Source: DASQZK01 sp963809925 (GTDB lineage Bacteria > Bacteroidota > Bacteroidia > Bacteroidales > GCA-2748055). Taken from it: a DNA stretch of 64,000 bases. A program made the translations under genes and the position numbers. Where the stretch lies: assembly GCA_963809925.1 (NCBI GenBank), contig CAWELH010000006.1:186001-250000 (forward strand). The letters are read 5' to 3'. The notes under the pieces are model-generated. The model saw nothing but the letters and a program-made list of their open reading frames with translations. It did not search any database and had not been told where the DNA came from. Shown one piece after another: positions 1 through 7,732 of this stretch (its first letter is position 1; every line of letters begins with the position of its first letter).

Positions 1-410
1 TTGTTATACTAATCTAAGCATTTCATCACGAGAATCCTAACCGCCAATGGTAAAACAGACCTGGAAACTGTTCCTTAACCCGTTTTAACCAATCATACGC
101 ACGGTTAATACTCGTTTTGTAAGCTTATACCGTTTGTGTGCCCACATTACAAGCCTCCTCCGTAATAGCTGAAAAACCGGGTTCATTTCCCATATCCTGA
201 ACTTACCATAGTAGTTGACCCAACCCCGGATATACGGCTCCAGATATTGCGCCACACCTACAATGCTTTTATGCGTCAGGTGTTCAATGTCCATTTCACT
301 CATTTTCCCTGCAATTCGCTTCTTAGAACTAATGCTGATAGCACAGTCGAACCCAAGAAACAGTTTTCCTGTTTTCTTCGACTTCGCTGTGCGTGGTTGA
401 AATGAATACC
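1..410 (-). pseudogene. Truncated group II intron copy (3' part of reverse transcriptase gene)
   Basis: This stretch matches bases 1720-2130 of the intact intron further right almost base for base. It covers the C-terminal third of the reverse transcriptase/maturase (the X/maturase region) and the start of the 3' RNA domains. Near base 123 it has one base less than the intact copy, so the reading frame shifts and the last residues differ. Homology stops abruptly at base 410, where about 30 bp of unassigned sequence leads into an IS91-like transposase fragment. The left end runs off the window. It cannot make a working maturase: it lacks all polymerase motifs, including YADD. Confidence 0.9.
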
Positions 411-439
411 TGGAAAACGCGGCTATATTGACCATGTAT

Positions 440-749
440 TCGCGGTTTTACCTTGCATATCCTGCCCACTCGATTTGTGAAGATCAGGTACTTCGGCATT
501 TATAATCATACGGCCAAAAGAAACCTAGCATTGCAGTTTGTGCCGGACAGCAAACCGGATATTGACACCCTGATAAAAGACAAGGTACCTCCCAAAACCA
601 GGCTGCAGCGCTTTGAACGTCTCACGGGTATTAATCCCTGTCAGTGTCCTGTATGCAAGAAAGGCCGGATGGTGGTGGTTAGGGAACTGCCCAGGATCAG
701 GTCACCGGACAGGGTAACTTCTCCCGAATTTTTTGCGTCAACTTTTTAA
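440..749 (+). pseudogene. 3' fragment of IS91-like transposase (second element copy)
   Basis: The translated fragment corresponds to about the last 100 residues of the intact transposase at 6281-7456. It includes the conserved RFVKIRYFGIYNH stretch and the C-terminal CPVCKKG zinc-knuckle-like motif. Differences from the intact copy are scattered substitutions. The HUH motif, the catalytic tyrosines and the whole upstream recombinase gene are missing, so this copy is dead. The 5' side is fused to a broken group II intron at about 411-440, which looks like a deletion junction between two mobile elements. Confidence 0.9.
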
Positions 750-1012
750 ACCCCGGTTTACACCATATTGATAGGGCTGGGAAAACTATGCACACCGCAT
801 ACCAAAATCAGCTAAAATCCGAGGGATATCAACTGTTTCCTGCCAATGTAGGGTACAAAAAACTTCAAGCTTCCAGCAATCTTCAACCTGCCCGATTTCC
901 AAAAACAACAAAAAACGTCATTAAGTGCATAGCTTACCTGCTGATAGTCCGGCGGGTGTAGTTCAACATGGACTCATCGCTGGGTTTTGCAAACCGCTCA
1001 GAGTCCTATTTA
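750..1012 (+). mobile_element. Right (ori-type) end of the second IS91-like copy
   Basis: This 263 bp noncoding tail follows the transposase stop codon and is nearly identical to 7457-7719 of the intact element. It ends in a hairpin whose outer arms are GGACTC (970-975) and GAGTCC (1001-1006), with an inner GGTTT/AAACC pairing, then CTATTTA. IS91-type elements carry such a hairpin at the end where rolling-circle transfer begins. The next bases, TTGGCAACC, are the core of an attC-like site, the same junction position as in the intact copy. Confidence 0.8.
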
Positions 1013-1032
1013 TTGGCAACCGTAATTTATTG
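1013..1032 (-). other. attC-F core remnant (cassette F), cut by the IS91-like end
   Basis: Read on the minus strand, the stop codon of the 191-residue lipoprotein is followed after about 9 bases by ACGGTTGCCAA and then directly by the IS end. In the intact sites the core in this position reads ...CCAAC or ...ACAAC, so only the outer R''-type core of attC-F is left. The rest was displaced by the IS insertion or lost in the deletion at the left edge. Confidence 0.55.
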
Positions 1033-1608
1033 TTATTTAATTAATTCAGTCTTATTTTTCAAAGTCATTAAATAAATTGTCTGCATTGAACCTTCTCTTT
1101 TTTGTTCAATCGCTTTTAAAACTGAATTCAATGGAAAATTAGTCAAATTAATCTCTCCAATAGTTGTTCCATAATCTCTGCCGTATTTATCTTCAACTAT
1201 CGTCCAAGTCATTCCTAATTTTTCAACCAAGTAATCTCCCATTGCAACTCCAACAGAATTTACAAATGAGTTTTTGGAGCATTTCAATTTATTATCAATG
1301 TACAAATCAATCAGTTTATCTAGAGTCTCTGGTGAATAATTTTTAATAGATTTCCCATTGATATTTGCTCTAATCAACGAATCTGCAAAACTCCTGCAAT
1401 TATTAAGGAAATCCTTATCACTTGTTTCTAAGTCAAGAAAATCTTGATGCTCCTGTTCTGATACTGCGCTTTTATAATAAATTGTCTCGCCATTTACCGA
1501 ATCAGACTCATGTTTATAATCACTATCAGTCAAATCGCTATATTTTTTTGGTTTATTAGAACAACTCATTATAATTAAAATCATTAAAATATTTATCAAT
1601 ATGCGCAT
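1033..1608 (-). CDS. Cassette F: small secreted lipoprotein, DUF3806-like
   Basis: 191 residues. The N-terminus is a short lipoprotein signal (hydrophobic ILINILMILIIM, then SC with the lipobox Cys at about residue 16), so the mature protein should be lipid-anchored. The rest is soluble and mixed alpha/beta. A C-terminal section reading VGVAMGDYLVEKLGMTW resembles the DUF3806 family as I remember it; this is tentative. The start codon lies 26 bp inside the cassette border (TTGGCAACC, minus strand) and the stop abuts an attC core, the layout expected for an integron cassette gene. The base composition is more AT-rich than the core genes. No promoter is evident inside the cassette. Function unknown. 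Confidence 0.7.
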   Translation of the reverse strand: MRILINILMILIIMSCSNKPKKYSDLTDSDYKHESDSVNGETIYYKSAVSEQEHQDFLDLETSDKDFLNNCRSFADSLIRANINGKSIKNYSPETLDKLIDLYIDNKLKCSKNSFVNSVGVAMGDYLVEKLGMTWTIVEDKYGRDYGTTIGEINLTNFPLNSVLKAIEQKREGSMQTIYLMTLKNKTELIK

Positions 1609-1625
1609 AAGTGTCTTTTTATTAT

Positions 1626-1645
1626 GGTTGCCAACGGTTTTGCGG
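1626..1645 (-). other. attC-E, R' side (split from its partner by the group II intron)
   Basis: Minus strand reads CCGC AAAACC GTTGG CAACC. The GTTGG core here pairs with CCAAC at 3654-3658, and CCGC pairs with GCGG near 3647-3650, giving the outer R and inner L pairings of an attC. The predicted crossover G^TT lies between bases 1635 and 1634, which is also where cassette F begins. The intron 3' end abuts the site at 1646. Confidence 0.65.
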
Positions 1646-1685
1646 GTCGAGTAGGCAAGGGGAATTTCACCCCAAGCCTCTCACA

Positions 1686-1719
1686 GAACCGGACTTGAAA
1701 GTCTCCCCTCATCCGGCTC
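1686..1719 (-). ncRNA. Group II intron domain V hairpin
   Basis: On the minus strand a 34-nt hairpin starts GAGCCGGATG and ends GTCCGGTTC. It has the AGC catalytic triad position and the exact length typical of domain V. It is followed by a domain VI-like hairpin (GGCTTGGGG paired with CCCCTTGCC) and the 3' splice end. This is the catalytic core of the ribozyme, and it is intact. Confidence 0.8.
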
Positions 1720-1744
1720 TTGTTATACTAATCTAAGCATTTCA

Positions 1745-3016
1745 TCACGAGAATCCTAACCGCCAATGGTAAAACAGACCCGGAAACTGTTCCTTAACCC
1801 GTTTTAACCAATCATACGCACGGTTAATACTCGTTTTGTAACGCTTGTACCGTTTGCGTGCCCACATTACAAGCTTCCTCCGTAATAGCTGAAAAACCGG
1901 GTTCATTTCCCATATCCTGAACTTACCATAGTAGTTGACCCAACCCCGGATATAGGGTTCCAGATATTGAGCCACACCTACAATGCTATTATGCGTCAGG
2001 TGTTCAATGTCCATCTCTCTCATTTTCCCTGCAATTCGCTTCTTAGAACTAATGCTGATAGCACAGTCGAAACCAAGAAACAGTTTTCCTGTTTTCTTCG
2101 ACTTCGCTGTGCGAGGTTGAAATGAATACCCCAAAAAATCAAATTTCACCATTTTGTGATTTTCTTGCCTCCTGTAATCTTTACAGTAAACAAGTTTCGT
2201 CTTCTCAGGGTGTAACTCCAAACCACATTGTTGCATCCGTTTGCCAAGATTACGAAGCACATAGTCAGCCTGAACCTTGCTCTTGCAGTGTAATATGGCA
2301 TCATCGGCATAACGCACATACCTCACCGCAGAGTGGGTATGTTCCAACCATTTGTCCAGTGCATAATGCAGAAACAGGTTTGCTAACAATGGGCTGATTA
2401 CTCCTCCCTGTGGTGTCCCTTTGCCTTGCTTTAATACCAGTCCCCCGGTATTTGTTTGCACAGGCGCTGTTAACCACCGCTTGATGTACATCAGGCACCA
2501 GGACTCGTTAACATGTTTCTTTAATGCAAGCATCAGTTTGGCATGGTCAATGTTGTCGAAGAACCCTTTAATATCAAGATCAATAACCCAATCCATCATA
2601 CGGCAATTATTCCTGACCGATTCCAATGCCTGATGTGCATTCCTGCCCGGTCGGTATCCATACGAATGTAAACTGAATATCTTCTCAAACCTTGGCTCAA
2701 GGTAATCCTTCACTACCATTTGTGCCACACGGTCGCTGATGGTCGGGATACCAAGCTTTCGGGTTTTACCGTCTTTCTTGGGGATCTCAACCTCTTTGAC
2801 CGCTGGTGGGAAATAACTCCCCGATGCCATCCTGTTCCATAGTTTGTACAGATGTTTTGACCGGCTTGTATCGTATTCGTCCATACTGACCTGGTCAATC
2901 CCTGCGCTTCCATGGTTGGAACGCACTTTCTTGTAAGCAAGCCATACTTGTTCCTTGCTTACCGGTACCGATTTTGTCTCATCCCATAAAGTCATCCTCT
3001 TTGTGAGTTGTTCCAT
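1745..3016 (-). CDS. ltrA: Group II intron reverse transcriptase/maturase
   Basis: 423 residues, encoded within the intron and transcribed with it. It copies intron RNA into DNA during retrohoming and helps splicing as a maturase. The fingers/palm motifs are present: GIDQVSMDEY near 39-48, KKDGKTRKLGIPT near 80-92, SYGYRPGRNAHQA near 118-130, DLDIKGFFDNIDH near 146-158, GTPQGGVISPLLAN near 200-213, and the catalytic YADD at 236-239. A maturase/thumb section follows (YLEPYIRGWVNYYGK). The protein ends without an HNH endonuclease domain, and its length matches class C introns that rely on single-stranded or hairpin targets. The intact frame, against the frameshifted copy at the left edge, suggests this copy is or recently was active. 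Confidence 0.92.
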   Translation of the reverse strand: MEQLTKRMTLWDETKSVPVSKEQVWLAYKKVRSNHGSAGIDQVSMDEYDTSRSKHLYKLWNRMASGSYFPPAVKEVEIPKKDGKTRKLGIPTISDRVAQMVVKDYLEPRFEKIFSLHSYGYRPGRNAHQALESVRNNCRMMDWVIDLDIKGFFDNIDHAKLMLALKKHVNESWCLMYIKRWLTAPVQTNTGGLVLKQGKGTPQGGVISPLLANLFLHYALDKWLEHTHSAVRYVRYADDAILHCKSKVQADYVLRNLGKRMQQCGLELHPEKTKLVYCKDYRRQENHKMVKFDFLGYSFQPRTAKSKKTGKLFLGFDCAISISSKKRIAGKMREMDIEHLTHNSIVGVAQYLEPYIRGWVNYYGKFRIWEMNPVFQLLRRKLVMWARKRYKRYKTSINRAYDWLKRVKEQFPGLFYHWRLGFS

Positions 3017-3542
3017 GTTATGATCCTGTATAACTTGCCCCCTTTACTCCACTCCCATTACAGAAGCTTCATCGCTACTACGGGGCAATCCGTCCCTGCA
3101 CAGCACTTCGGTTTATGACCTCTGGGGTGATCCCATTGTGTCCTTCCCTTATCATTGCCGTGCAGGTTCCCGAGTTCCGTAAATGAGCCTGAATATAGTT
3201 CCTGCCCTCTGTAAGACGCCTGCCGTTTAGCCGGTAAACAGGTAACCGCTAAACTTATCACTCCGTTTCATACTCCGGAGCTTTTGACAGGTTGTGGCAA
3301 CTTCTCGACTCCTCTTCGAGGGTTCACTTGTGTTCAGCTCCCATATTCATACCAACCGACACTCATGGTATCGGTTTTAACCTAAACGCTCAGCACCCTG
3401 GCTCTTTACCAAAGCACCTCCAGGTGGTTTGCTGCCCTCACCTGTATGACGACAGCGGTGGGCCATCCATCCTAAGCGGATTCCACCATCTCAAATACAG
3501 CATGCAGAACTATATTTGCCGATGTTCTGCTTCTCGGCACAC

Positions 3543-3663
3543 TATGAAACGTTGCGCATTTCGAAACACAAACTTATCAGCACCCTAAACCGTTGATTAA
3601 ATGTTATTGCGTTCAAATATGGCACTATCCGCGCAATGTTTTATGACCGCGTGTTGGCAGGCG
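3543..3663 (-). other. attC-E, R'' side and loop
   Basis: Just after the stop codon of the LamG lipoprotein gene the minus strand reads ACGCCTGCCAACACGCGG. This is the R''-type core CCAAC followed by the inner arm GCGG. The remaining ~80 bp form the variable loop, in which a further imperfect arm (CATTGCGCGG) is visible. The matching R' side is found 1.9 kb away, past the group II intron. Together the two halves make an attC of about 140 bp, the same size class as the other sites in the array. Confidence 0.6.
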
Positions 3664-3667
3664 TAAT

Positions 3668-4438
3668 TTATTCTACATTCCATTCATATAATTTTTCAAT
3701 TTCTTCATATGTTAATATACGGTCATATATTAAGAGGTCATCTAACTCACCTGAATAGTTTTTATATCTACTATTTTCACTCCTCCCGATAAACAATCTG
3801 TTGTCGTTTGAATTGAAAAATATTGCAGGTTTATGACTTTCTTCTTTACCTCCAAAATAATCAATAAAATCAGTTTCACTAAATGCAATCGCAACAAAAT
3901 CAAATTTCCTTTCACTTCCTGCAGTCCATTCCCTGAAATTTGGTCCAAATAATGACCAACTCTCAATACCTATTTTATCCCTATATGCAAAACCCAAATC
4001 AGAGAAATTACCAGAATTTGATATTCCAATAGTAAATCCATACCTTGCTGTATCTGATTTAGAAATAATCGATTGCTGCAATGTATCAGTTAAATCTGCT
4101 CTATACCAAAAACAAATCGTATATATATTACCATTTAACAACCCAGAATTTCCAATCTCAATGTAACTATCATTTCCATTAAAACGACAAGCTTTTCCTG
4201 GCTGGTCAAATCGATCTGAACTATAAAATACATTATTAGGTATTCCATTTAATCCGTTTCCACTTGAGTCATTAGCATCTCCGTTAAATGGATAATATGC
4301 CACTAATCCATCAGTTATGAAATCAACATAATCAAAATAGTTTGTTGTTTTAACATTCTTTTGATCTTTCTCTTTTTCGCATGAGTAAATCAATATGCTT
4401 AAAATCATGATGAGTAAAATATTTCCAATTGTCTTCAT
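3668..4438 (-). CDS. Cassette E: LamG-domain lipoprotein
   Basis: 256 residues. The signal is hydrophobic (NILLIMILSILIYSC) with the lipobox Cys at about residue 20. After a short linker comes a concanavalin-A-like LamG (Laminin_G_3) fold: GLVAYYPFNGDANDSSGNG at the start, YTICFWYRAD in the middle and SGELDDLLIYDRILTYEEI at the end. These are the usual conserved blocks of bacterial LamG proteins, which bind glycans or act as adhesive modules. It is the only gene in its cassette, with a leader of about 90 bp from the cassette border and the stop 4 bp before the attC core. AT-rich and unlike the core genes, which suggests horizontal origin. The ligand is unknown. Confidence 0.8.
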   Translation of the reverse strand: MKTIGNILLIMILSILIYSCEKEKDQKNVKTTNYFDYVDFITDGLVAYYPFNGDANDSSGNGLNGIPNNVFYSSDRFDQPGKACRFNGNDSYIEIGNSGLLNGNIYTICFWYRADLTDTLQQSIISKSDTARYGFTIGISNSGNFSDLGFAYRDKIGIESWSLFGPNFREWTAGSERKFDFVAIAFSETDFIDYFGGKEESHKPAIFFNSNDNRLFIGRSENSRYKNYSGELDDLLIYDRILTYEEIEKLYEWNVE

Positions 4439-4520
4439 AATAGTTCAACATTTCAATTATTATTTTTATTCTGTTGTATAAGATCTGTGTAACTGGAATT
4501 CGCGTGGTGCTCATTATTAT

Positions 4521-4652
4521 GCCTGCCAACGTTTGGTATATGGCAAGTAGGCGATTACGGGCTTCAAATCTATCAAACCAAGATGAAGTTGGAGCGGGCT
4601 ACTACTGCTTAATTTACTACTGTCCCGCCTATTTGCTATATACATTAGGCGC
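4521..4652 (-). other. attC-D recombination site
   Basis: A 132-bp imperfect palindrome. The long inner arms GTATATGGCAAGTAGGCG (4536-4553) and CGCCTATTTGCTATATAC (4626-4643) pair with two mismatches. The outer cores on the minus strand are GCCTAAT and GTTGGCA. The ~72 bp loop is unrelated to the arms. The predicted crossover G^TT is between 4530 and 4529. It follows the stop codon of the cassette D gene by 10 bp. The shape and length match attC sites of integron cassettes (57-141 bp). Confidence 0.75.
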
Positions 4653-4662
4653 TGATAATTTC

Positions 4663-5157
4663 TTATTTATCTTTATCATATCTCAAATCTAATACCCGAA
4701 AAAGACTATCATTTGTTATTTCAAGGTACCAGTGGAACTCATTTTCACCAATTCTACTACTTTTTACTAACCGTATCATATCTCCATAATATGGATCTTT
4801 CCAAGAATATTCATAATCTTCCCAATATTGCGCAGAGACAGGATAATAGGTGCTATCACAAGTCCTGTTGAGAGAAGTATTTATTTCCTCAATTAGATTC
4901 AAAGCATCATCCTCATTATTTAAATTTGCCATAATACTAATAACTGTATCAGCGTAGGTTCTTAAAACAATATTTGGGAAGGATTTACTATGTAAAATCT
5001 TGAATTTTGTATCAGTATCTTCTGAATCGATAATTGAGGATGAATCAACCTTTGAGCCAATGGAATACCCATGAAAATCAATTCGAGTTGCTTTTTTAGT
5101 GCATCCTATTAAAAATTCAAGCGTAATTAGAATTAATATAGTATGTAGTTTCTTCAT
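4663..5157 (-). CDS. Cassette D: small lipoprotein of unknown function
   Basis: 164 residues. The signal is MKKLHTILILITLEFLIGC with the lipobox Cys at about residue 19. The mature part is charged and soluble, with two Tyr/Trp-rich stretches (YWEDYEYSWKDPYYGD). I do not recognise the family. The gene starts 13 bp from the cassette border, which reads TTAGGC on the minus strand, an exact match to the TTRRRY half of the integron core. It ends 10 bp before attC-D. It is the third neighbouring cassette that encodes an exported lipoprotein. The leader of this cassette is too short for its own promoter, so expression would depend on upstream transcription. Confidence 0.65.
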   Translation of the reverse strand: MKKLHTILILITLEFLIGCTKKATRIDFHGYSIGSKVDSSSIIDSEDTDTKFKILHSKSFPNIVLRTYADTVISIMANLNNEDDALNLIEEINTSLNRTCDSTYYPVSAQYWEDYEYSWKDPYYGDMIRLVKSSRIGENEFHWYLEITNDSLFRVLDLRYDKDK

Positions 5158-5162
5158 TATTT

Positions 5163-5292
5163 GCGCCTAACGTTTGGCGGTATGGTTAGTTGCCGATTTC
5201 GAAGCACTTTCCTTTCAAGTTACAACTACTTTTGATACGAGCTGTGCCGCTCGAATACGCACTGCACCGGCAATTAACTATACCGCGTGTTG
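5163..5292 (-). other. attC-C (interrupted by the IS91-like element)
   Basis: The arms are GGCGGTATGGTTAGTTGCCG at the left and GGCAATTAACTATACCGC at the right. On the minus strand the left core is CGTTAGGC, a perfect GTTRRRY, with crossover between 5171 and 5170. The right core GTGTTG at 5287-5292 is followed by IS sequence instead of TAGGGCG, which is found 2.43 kb away at 7723-7729. Joining the two restores GTTGTAGGGCG, identical to the cores of attC-A and attC-B. That supports a clean insertion. Confidence 0.75.
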
Positions 5293-5379
5293 AACTAAAT
5301 CCGCCTACGCGGATAGCTCTATTAAAAATACCCGATTCTTTCCATAATTTGAGTTTTTTAACCAATAAAATTTCAGATT

Positions 5380-6297
5380 ATGAGAAAGAAATCGGGTTTT
5401 ACCATTGTAGAACAAGCCATATTGCTTGTTCCTGAATTTAGTCATGTTGTCCATAAACTGGATCAGCAGGTTACCTTGCGTGGCCAGAGTAAAAGTACAC
5501 TCCAGAACTACATCCGGCGCATTGCCTTGTTCGTGCTTCATTTCGGGAAGCTGCCCGAACAGATCGACCCGGAAGAGATCAACGAGTATCTGGTGGCCCT
5601 GGCCCGGGATCCCAAATCTCCCTCTCGCAGCAGTTTTAAACACATGGTTTACGGCCTTCGCTATTACTACCGCCTGCTGGGTATGAACAAGAACGCCATT
5701 GCCCTGCCTTCGTTGAAGAAAGATACAAAACTTCCTGTTATTCTCAATCACCAGGAACTAAAAGAGCTATTTGCAGCGCCGACCCTGCTTAAACAAAGGG
5801 TGGTTCTGTCCTTGATATACTCGGCAGGCTTACGGGGACAGGAAGTGATCAACCTGAAAATATCGGATATTGACTTCGAACGCAAGACCATCCACATCCG
5901 GCAAAGCAAATACAAGAAGGATCGGGTAGTCCCCCTGGCAGACAGCATGGCTGTTGGGCTGAGAAAGTACCTGGCAGCAGAGAACCCGCACATCTGGTTG
6001 TTCAACGGCAAAGAACCCGATGGCAGGTACAGTGTTCGTGGACTCTCCTGGGTGATGCGCGAAAACCTTAAGAAAACCTCGATTACCAAAGAAGTAAACC
6101 TGCATTCCCTGCGCCACAGCTATGCCACCCACCTGCTGGAACAGGGCGTAAATATCGTAACGCTGAAAGAATTGCTTGGTCACGCAGAGATCACTACCAC
6201 CATGATCTACCTGCATATTGCCCAATGCCAGTTGGTAAAGGCCCACAGTCCCCTGGATACCCTTTATAACTATCCAAGGCATGCGGCCAAAGTTTGA
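5380..6297 (+). CDS. Tyrosine recombinase of the IS91-like element
   Basis: 305 residues. An N-terminal SAM-like DNA-binding domain (about 25-105) precedes a phage-integrase catalytic domain (about 120-290). All catalytic residues can be placed: Arg152 (AGLRGQEV), Lys in RQSKYKKDR near 177-180, His242-x-x-Arg245 (LHSLRHSYATH), His268 (LLGHAEITTT) and the nucleophile Tyr277 (MIYLHIA). Some IS91-family elements carry such an integrase-like gene directly upstream of the transposase. The two genes here overlap by 17 bp, so they are co-translated. The role of the recombinase in IS91-type movement is not settled. Its position next to attC cores makes a role in target choice worth considering, but that is inference. 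Confidence 0.9.
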   Translation: MRKKSGFTIVEQAILLVPEFSHVVHKLDQQVTLRGQSKSTLQNYIRRIALFVLHFGKLPEQIDPEEINEYLVALARDPKSPSRSSFKHMVYGLRYYYRLLGMNKNAIALPSLKKDTKLPVILNHQELKELFAAPTLLKQRVVLSLIYSAGLRGQEVINLKISDIDFERKTIHIRQSKYKKDRVVPLADSMAVGLRKYLAAENPHIWLFNGKEPDGRYSVRGLSWVMRENLKKTSITKEVNLHSLRHSYATHLLEQGVNIVTLKELLGHAEITTTMIYLHIAQCQLVKAHSPLDTLYNYPRHAAKV

Positions 6298-7456
6298 GCT
6301 GGCTGATGCGATAAATCTTTTCGCTTCCCGGCTCTCTGACAAGGTCAGGCTAACGCCCCTGCAACAAAAGGTGCTGGGTAAGATCGCCAGCTGCCGTACG
6401 GCTTCTCTGGGCGGGCATGAAGAAGTCTGCGACACCTGTGGTACTGTCCACTACAGCTACAACAGCTGTGGTGACCGACATTGTCCCAAATGTCAGGCTG
6501 CTAAACAGGCCATTTGGATCGACGACCTGATGCAACGAACGCTTCCCGTGAAACATTACCACATCATATTCACGGTTCCTCACCAGCTGAATGGAGTTTT
6601 GCTGCATAACCAGAGGTTGTATTACTGCCTGCTTTTCTCTGCCGTATGGCATACCCTCCGGTCATTCGGATACACTCATTATGGCGTTGAAAGCGGAGCC
6701 GTGGCGGTTCTTCATACATGGGGCCAGAACCTCTCGCTCCATCCGCATATTCATTGCATCGTCCCATCTGCAGGCTACACTCTTGATGGCAAATGGAAGA
6801 ACATCGGGCCTTCGGGAAACTACATCTATCCGCTTGGCCAGCTTAGTGATGCTTTTAAGGGAAAGTTCCTCGACAGCCTCAAACGTGCTTTAAAAAAAAA
6901 TAACGAGTTGTCGTTATTTGATGACAAAGTGCAAAAGGCTTATAGATCAAAGTGGGTGGTGCATTGCGAGCCTGCCCTGGCAAGTGCTGATCACGTCATA
7001 AAATACCTGGGCCAATACACCCACCGTGTAGCCATAACCAACCAGCGAATTTTAAACATCCACCACGAGAAGGTGACTTTCATGGCCAAAGATTACCGCG
7101 ACAATGCCATTAAAAAGCCAGTTACTCTGGACGGGGTGGAGTTCCTGCGCCGTTTTACCCTGCATATTCTTCCATCACGCTTCGTGAAGATCAGGTACTT
7201 CGGTATTTACAATCACACAACCAAAAAAAACCTTGCATTGCAGTTTGTTCCGGAGAAGAAACCTGATATCGATACGCTGATAAAAAACGAAAAACCTCCT
7301 GAAACCAGACTGCAACGCTTTGAACGTCTCACAGGCTTTAATCCCTGTCAATGTCCCGTATGCAAGAAAGGCCGGATGGTTGTGGTTAGGGACTTGCCCA
7401 GGATCAGGTCACCGGACAGGGTAACTTCTCCCGAATTTTTTGCGTCAACTTTTTAA
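6281..7456 (+). CDS. IS91-family HUH transposase
   Basis: 391 residues. The N-terminal zinc-binding region has CDTC at 50-53, then C63, H67, C68 and C71 (GDRHCPKC). The HUH motif HPHIH lies at 154-158, and two tyrosines four residues apart (YLGQY, Tyr242 and Tyr246) match the catalytic pair of IS91. A C-terminal CQCPVCKKG knuckle follows. The enzyme nicks one strand at the ori-type end and transfers it by rolling-circle replication. The start ATG overlaps the recombinase stop. The family length is normal and there are no frameshifts. Confidence 0.94.
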   Translation: MRPKFELADAINLFASRLSDKVRLTPLQQKVLGKIASCRTASLGGHEEVCDTCGTVHYSYNSCGDRHCPKCQAAKQAIWIDDLMQRTLPVKHYHIIFTVPHQLNGVLLHNQRLYYCLLFSAVWHTLRSFGYTHYGVESGAVAVLHTWGQNLSLHPHIHCIVPSAGYTLDGKWKNIGPSGNYIYPLGQLSDAFKGKFLDSLKRALKKNNELSLFDDKVQKAYRSKWVVHCEPALASADHVIKYLGQYTHRVAITNQRILNIHHEKVTFMAKDYRDNAIKKPVTLDGVEFLRRFTLHILPSRFVKIRYFGIYNHTTKKNLALQFVPEKKPDIDTLIKNEKPPETRLQRFERLTGFNPCQCPVCKKGRMVVVRDLPRIRSPDRVTSPEFFASTF

Positions 7457-7676
7457 ACCCCGGTTTACACCATATCGATAGGGCTGGGAAAACTATGCAC
7501 ACCACATACCAAAATCAGCTAAAACCCGGATGATATCAACTGTTTCCAGCCAATATAGGGGACAAAAAACTTCAAGCTTCCAGCAATCTTCAGCCTGCCC
7601 GATTTACAAAAACAACAAAAAACGTCATTAAGTGCATAGCTTGCCTGCTGATAGTCCGGCGGGTGTAGTTCAACAT

Positions 7677-7713
7677 GGACTCATCGCTGGGTTTTGCAAA
7701 CCGCTCAGAGTCC
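7677..7713 (+). repeat. Terminal hairpin of the IS91-like right end
   Basis: Outer arms GGACTC (7677-7682) and GAGTCC (7708-7713) enclose an inner GGTTT-TGC-AAACC hairpin. The same structure is conserved at 970-1006 in the second copy. It is the likely ori-type end recognised by the HUH transposase, and it lies 6 bp from the insertion border. Confidence 0.7.
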
Positions 7714-7732
7714 TATTTATTGTAGGGCGTTT

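Larger units (their letters stand above)
1646..3542 (-). mobile_element. Group II intron (class C type) inserted in attC-E
   Basis: A complete-looking group II intron of about 1.9 kb. On the minus strand the proposed 5' end is GTGTGCC at 3542. Structured noncoding sequence then fills about 520 bp (domains I-III and the start of IV), followed by the reverse transcriptase gene at 3016-1745. The 3' domains V and VI follow, ending TACTCGAC at 1646. The 34-nt domain V is recognisable (1686-1719). The 3' boundary is well supported. The 5' boundary rests only on the GTGTG motif and could be off by tens of bases. Class C introns are known to target stem-loops and attC sites, which fits this location. 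A truncated second copy at 1-410 shows the intron has moved or been duplicated. Confidence 0.75.
5293..7719 (+). mobile_element. IS91-like element with tyrosine recombinase, inserted at an attC core
   Basis: About 2.43 kb. The left end begins AACTAAAT with a perfect 6-bp hairpin (ATCCGC-CTAC-GCGGAT, 5299-5314). Two overlapping genes follow (tyrosine recombinase, then HUH transposase) and a ~260 bp right end with a larger hairpin (GGACTC/GAGTCC arms, 7677-7713). The bases TTG occur on both sides (5290-5292 and 7720-7722), so the border is ambiguous by 3 bp. IS91 elements do not usually duplicate their target. Both genes are open, so the copy may be active. A partial second copy ends at base 1012 next to another attC core. 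The element is transcribed against the cassettes. Confidence 0.85.

Noticed and set aside
3058..3588. Two ORFs (minus 3058-3261, plus 3292-3588)
   Set aside because: They fall in the structured 5' RNA domains of the group II intron and have no protein-like features.
5305..6435. Minus-strand ORFs of 148 and 201 codons
   Set aside because: They are antisense to the tyrosine recombinase, whose catalytic residues are all in place.
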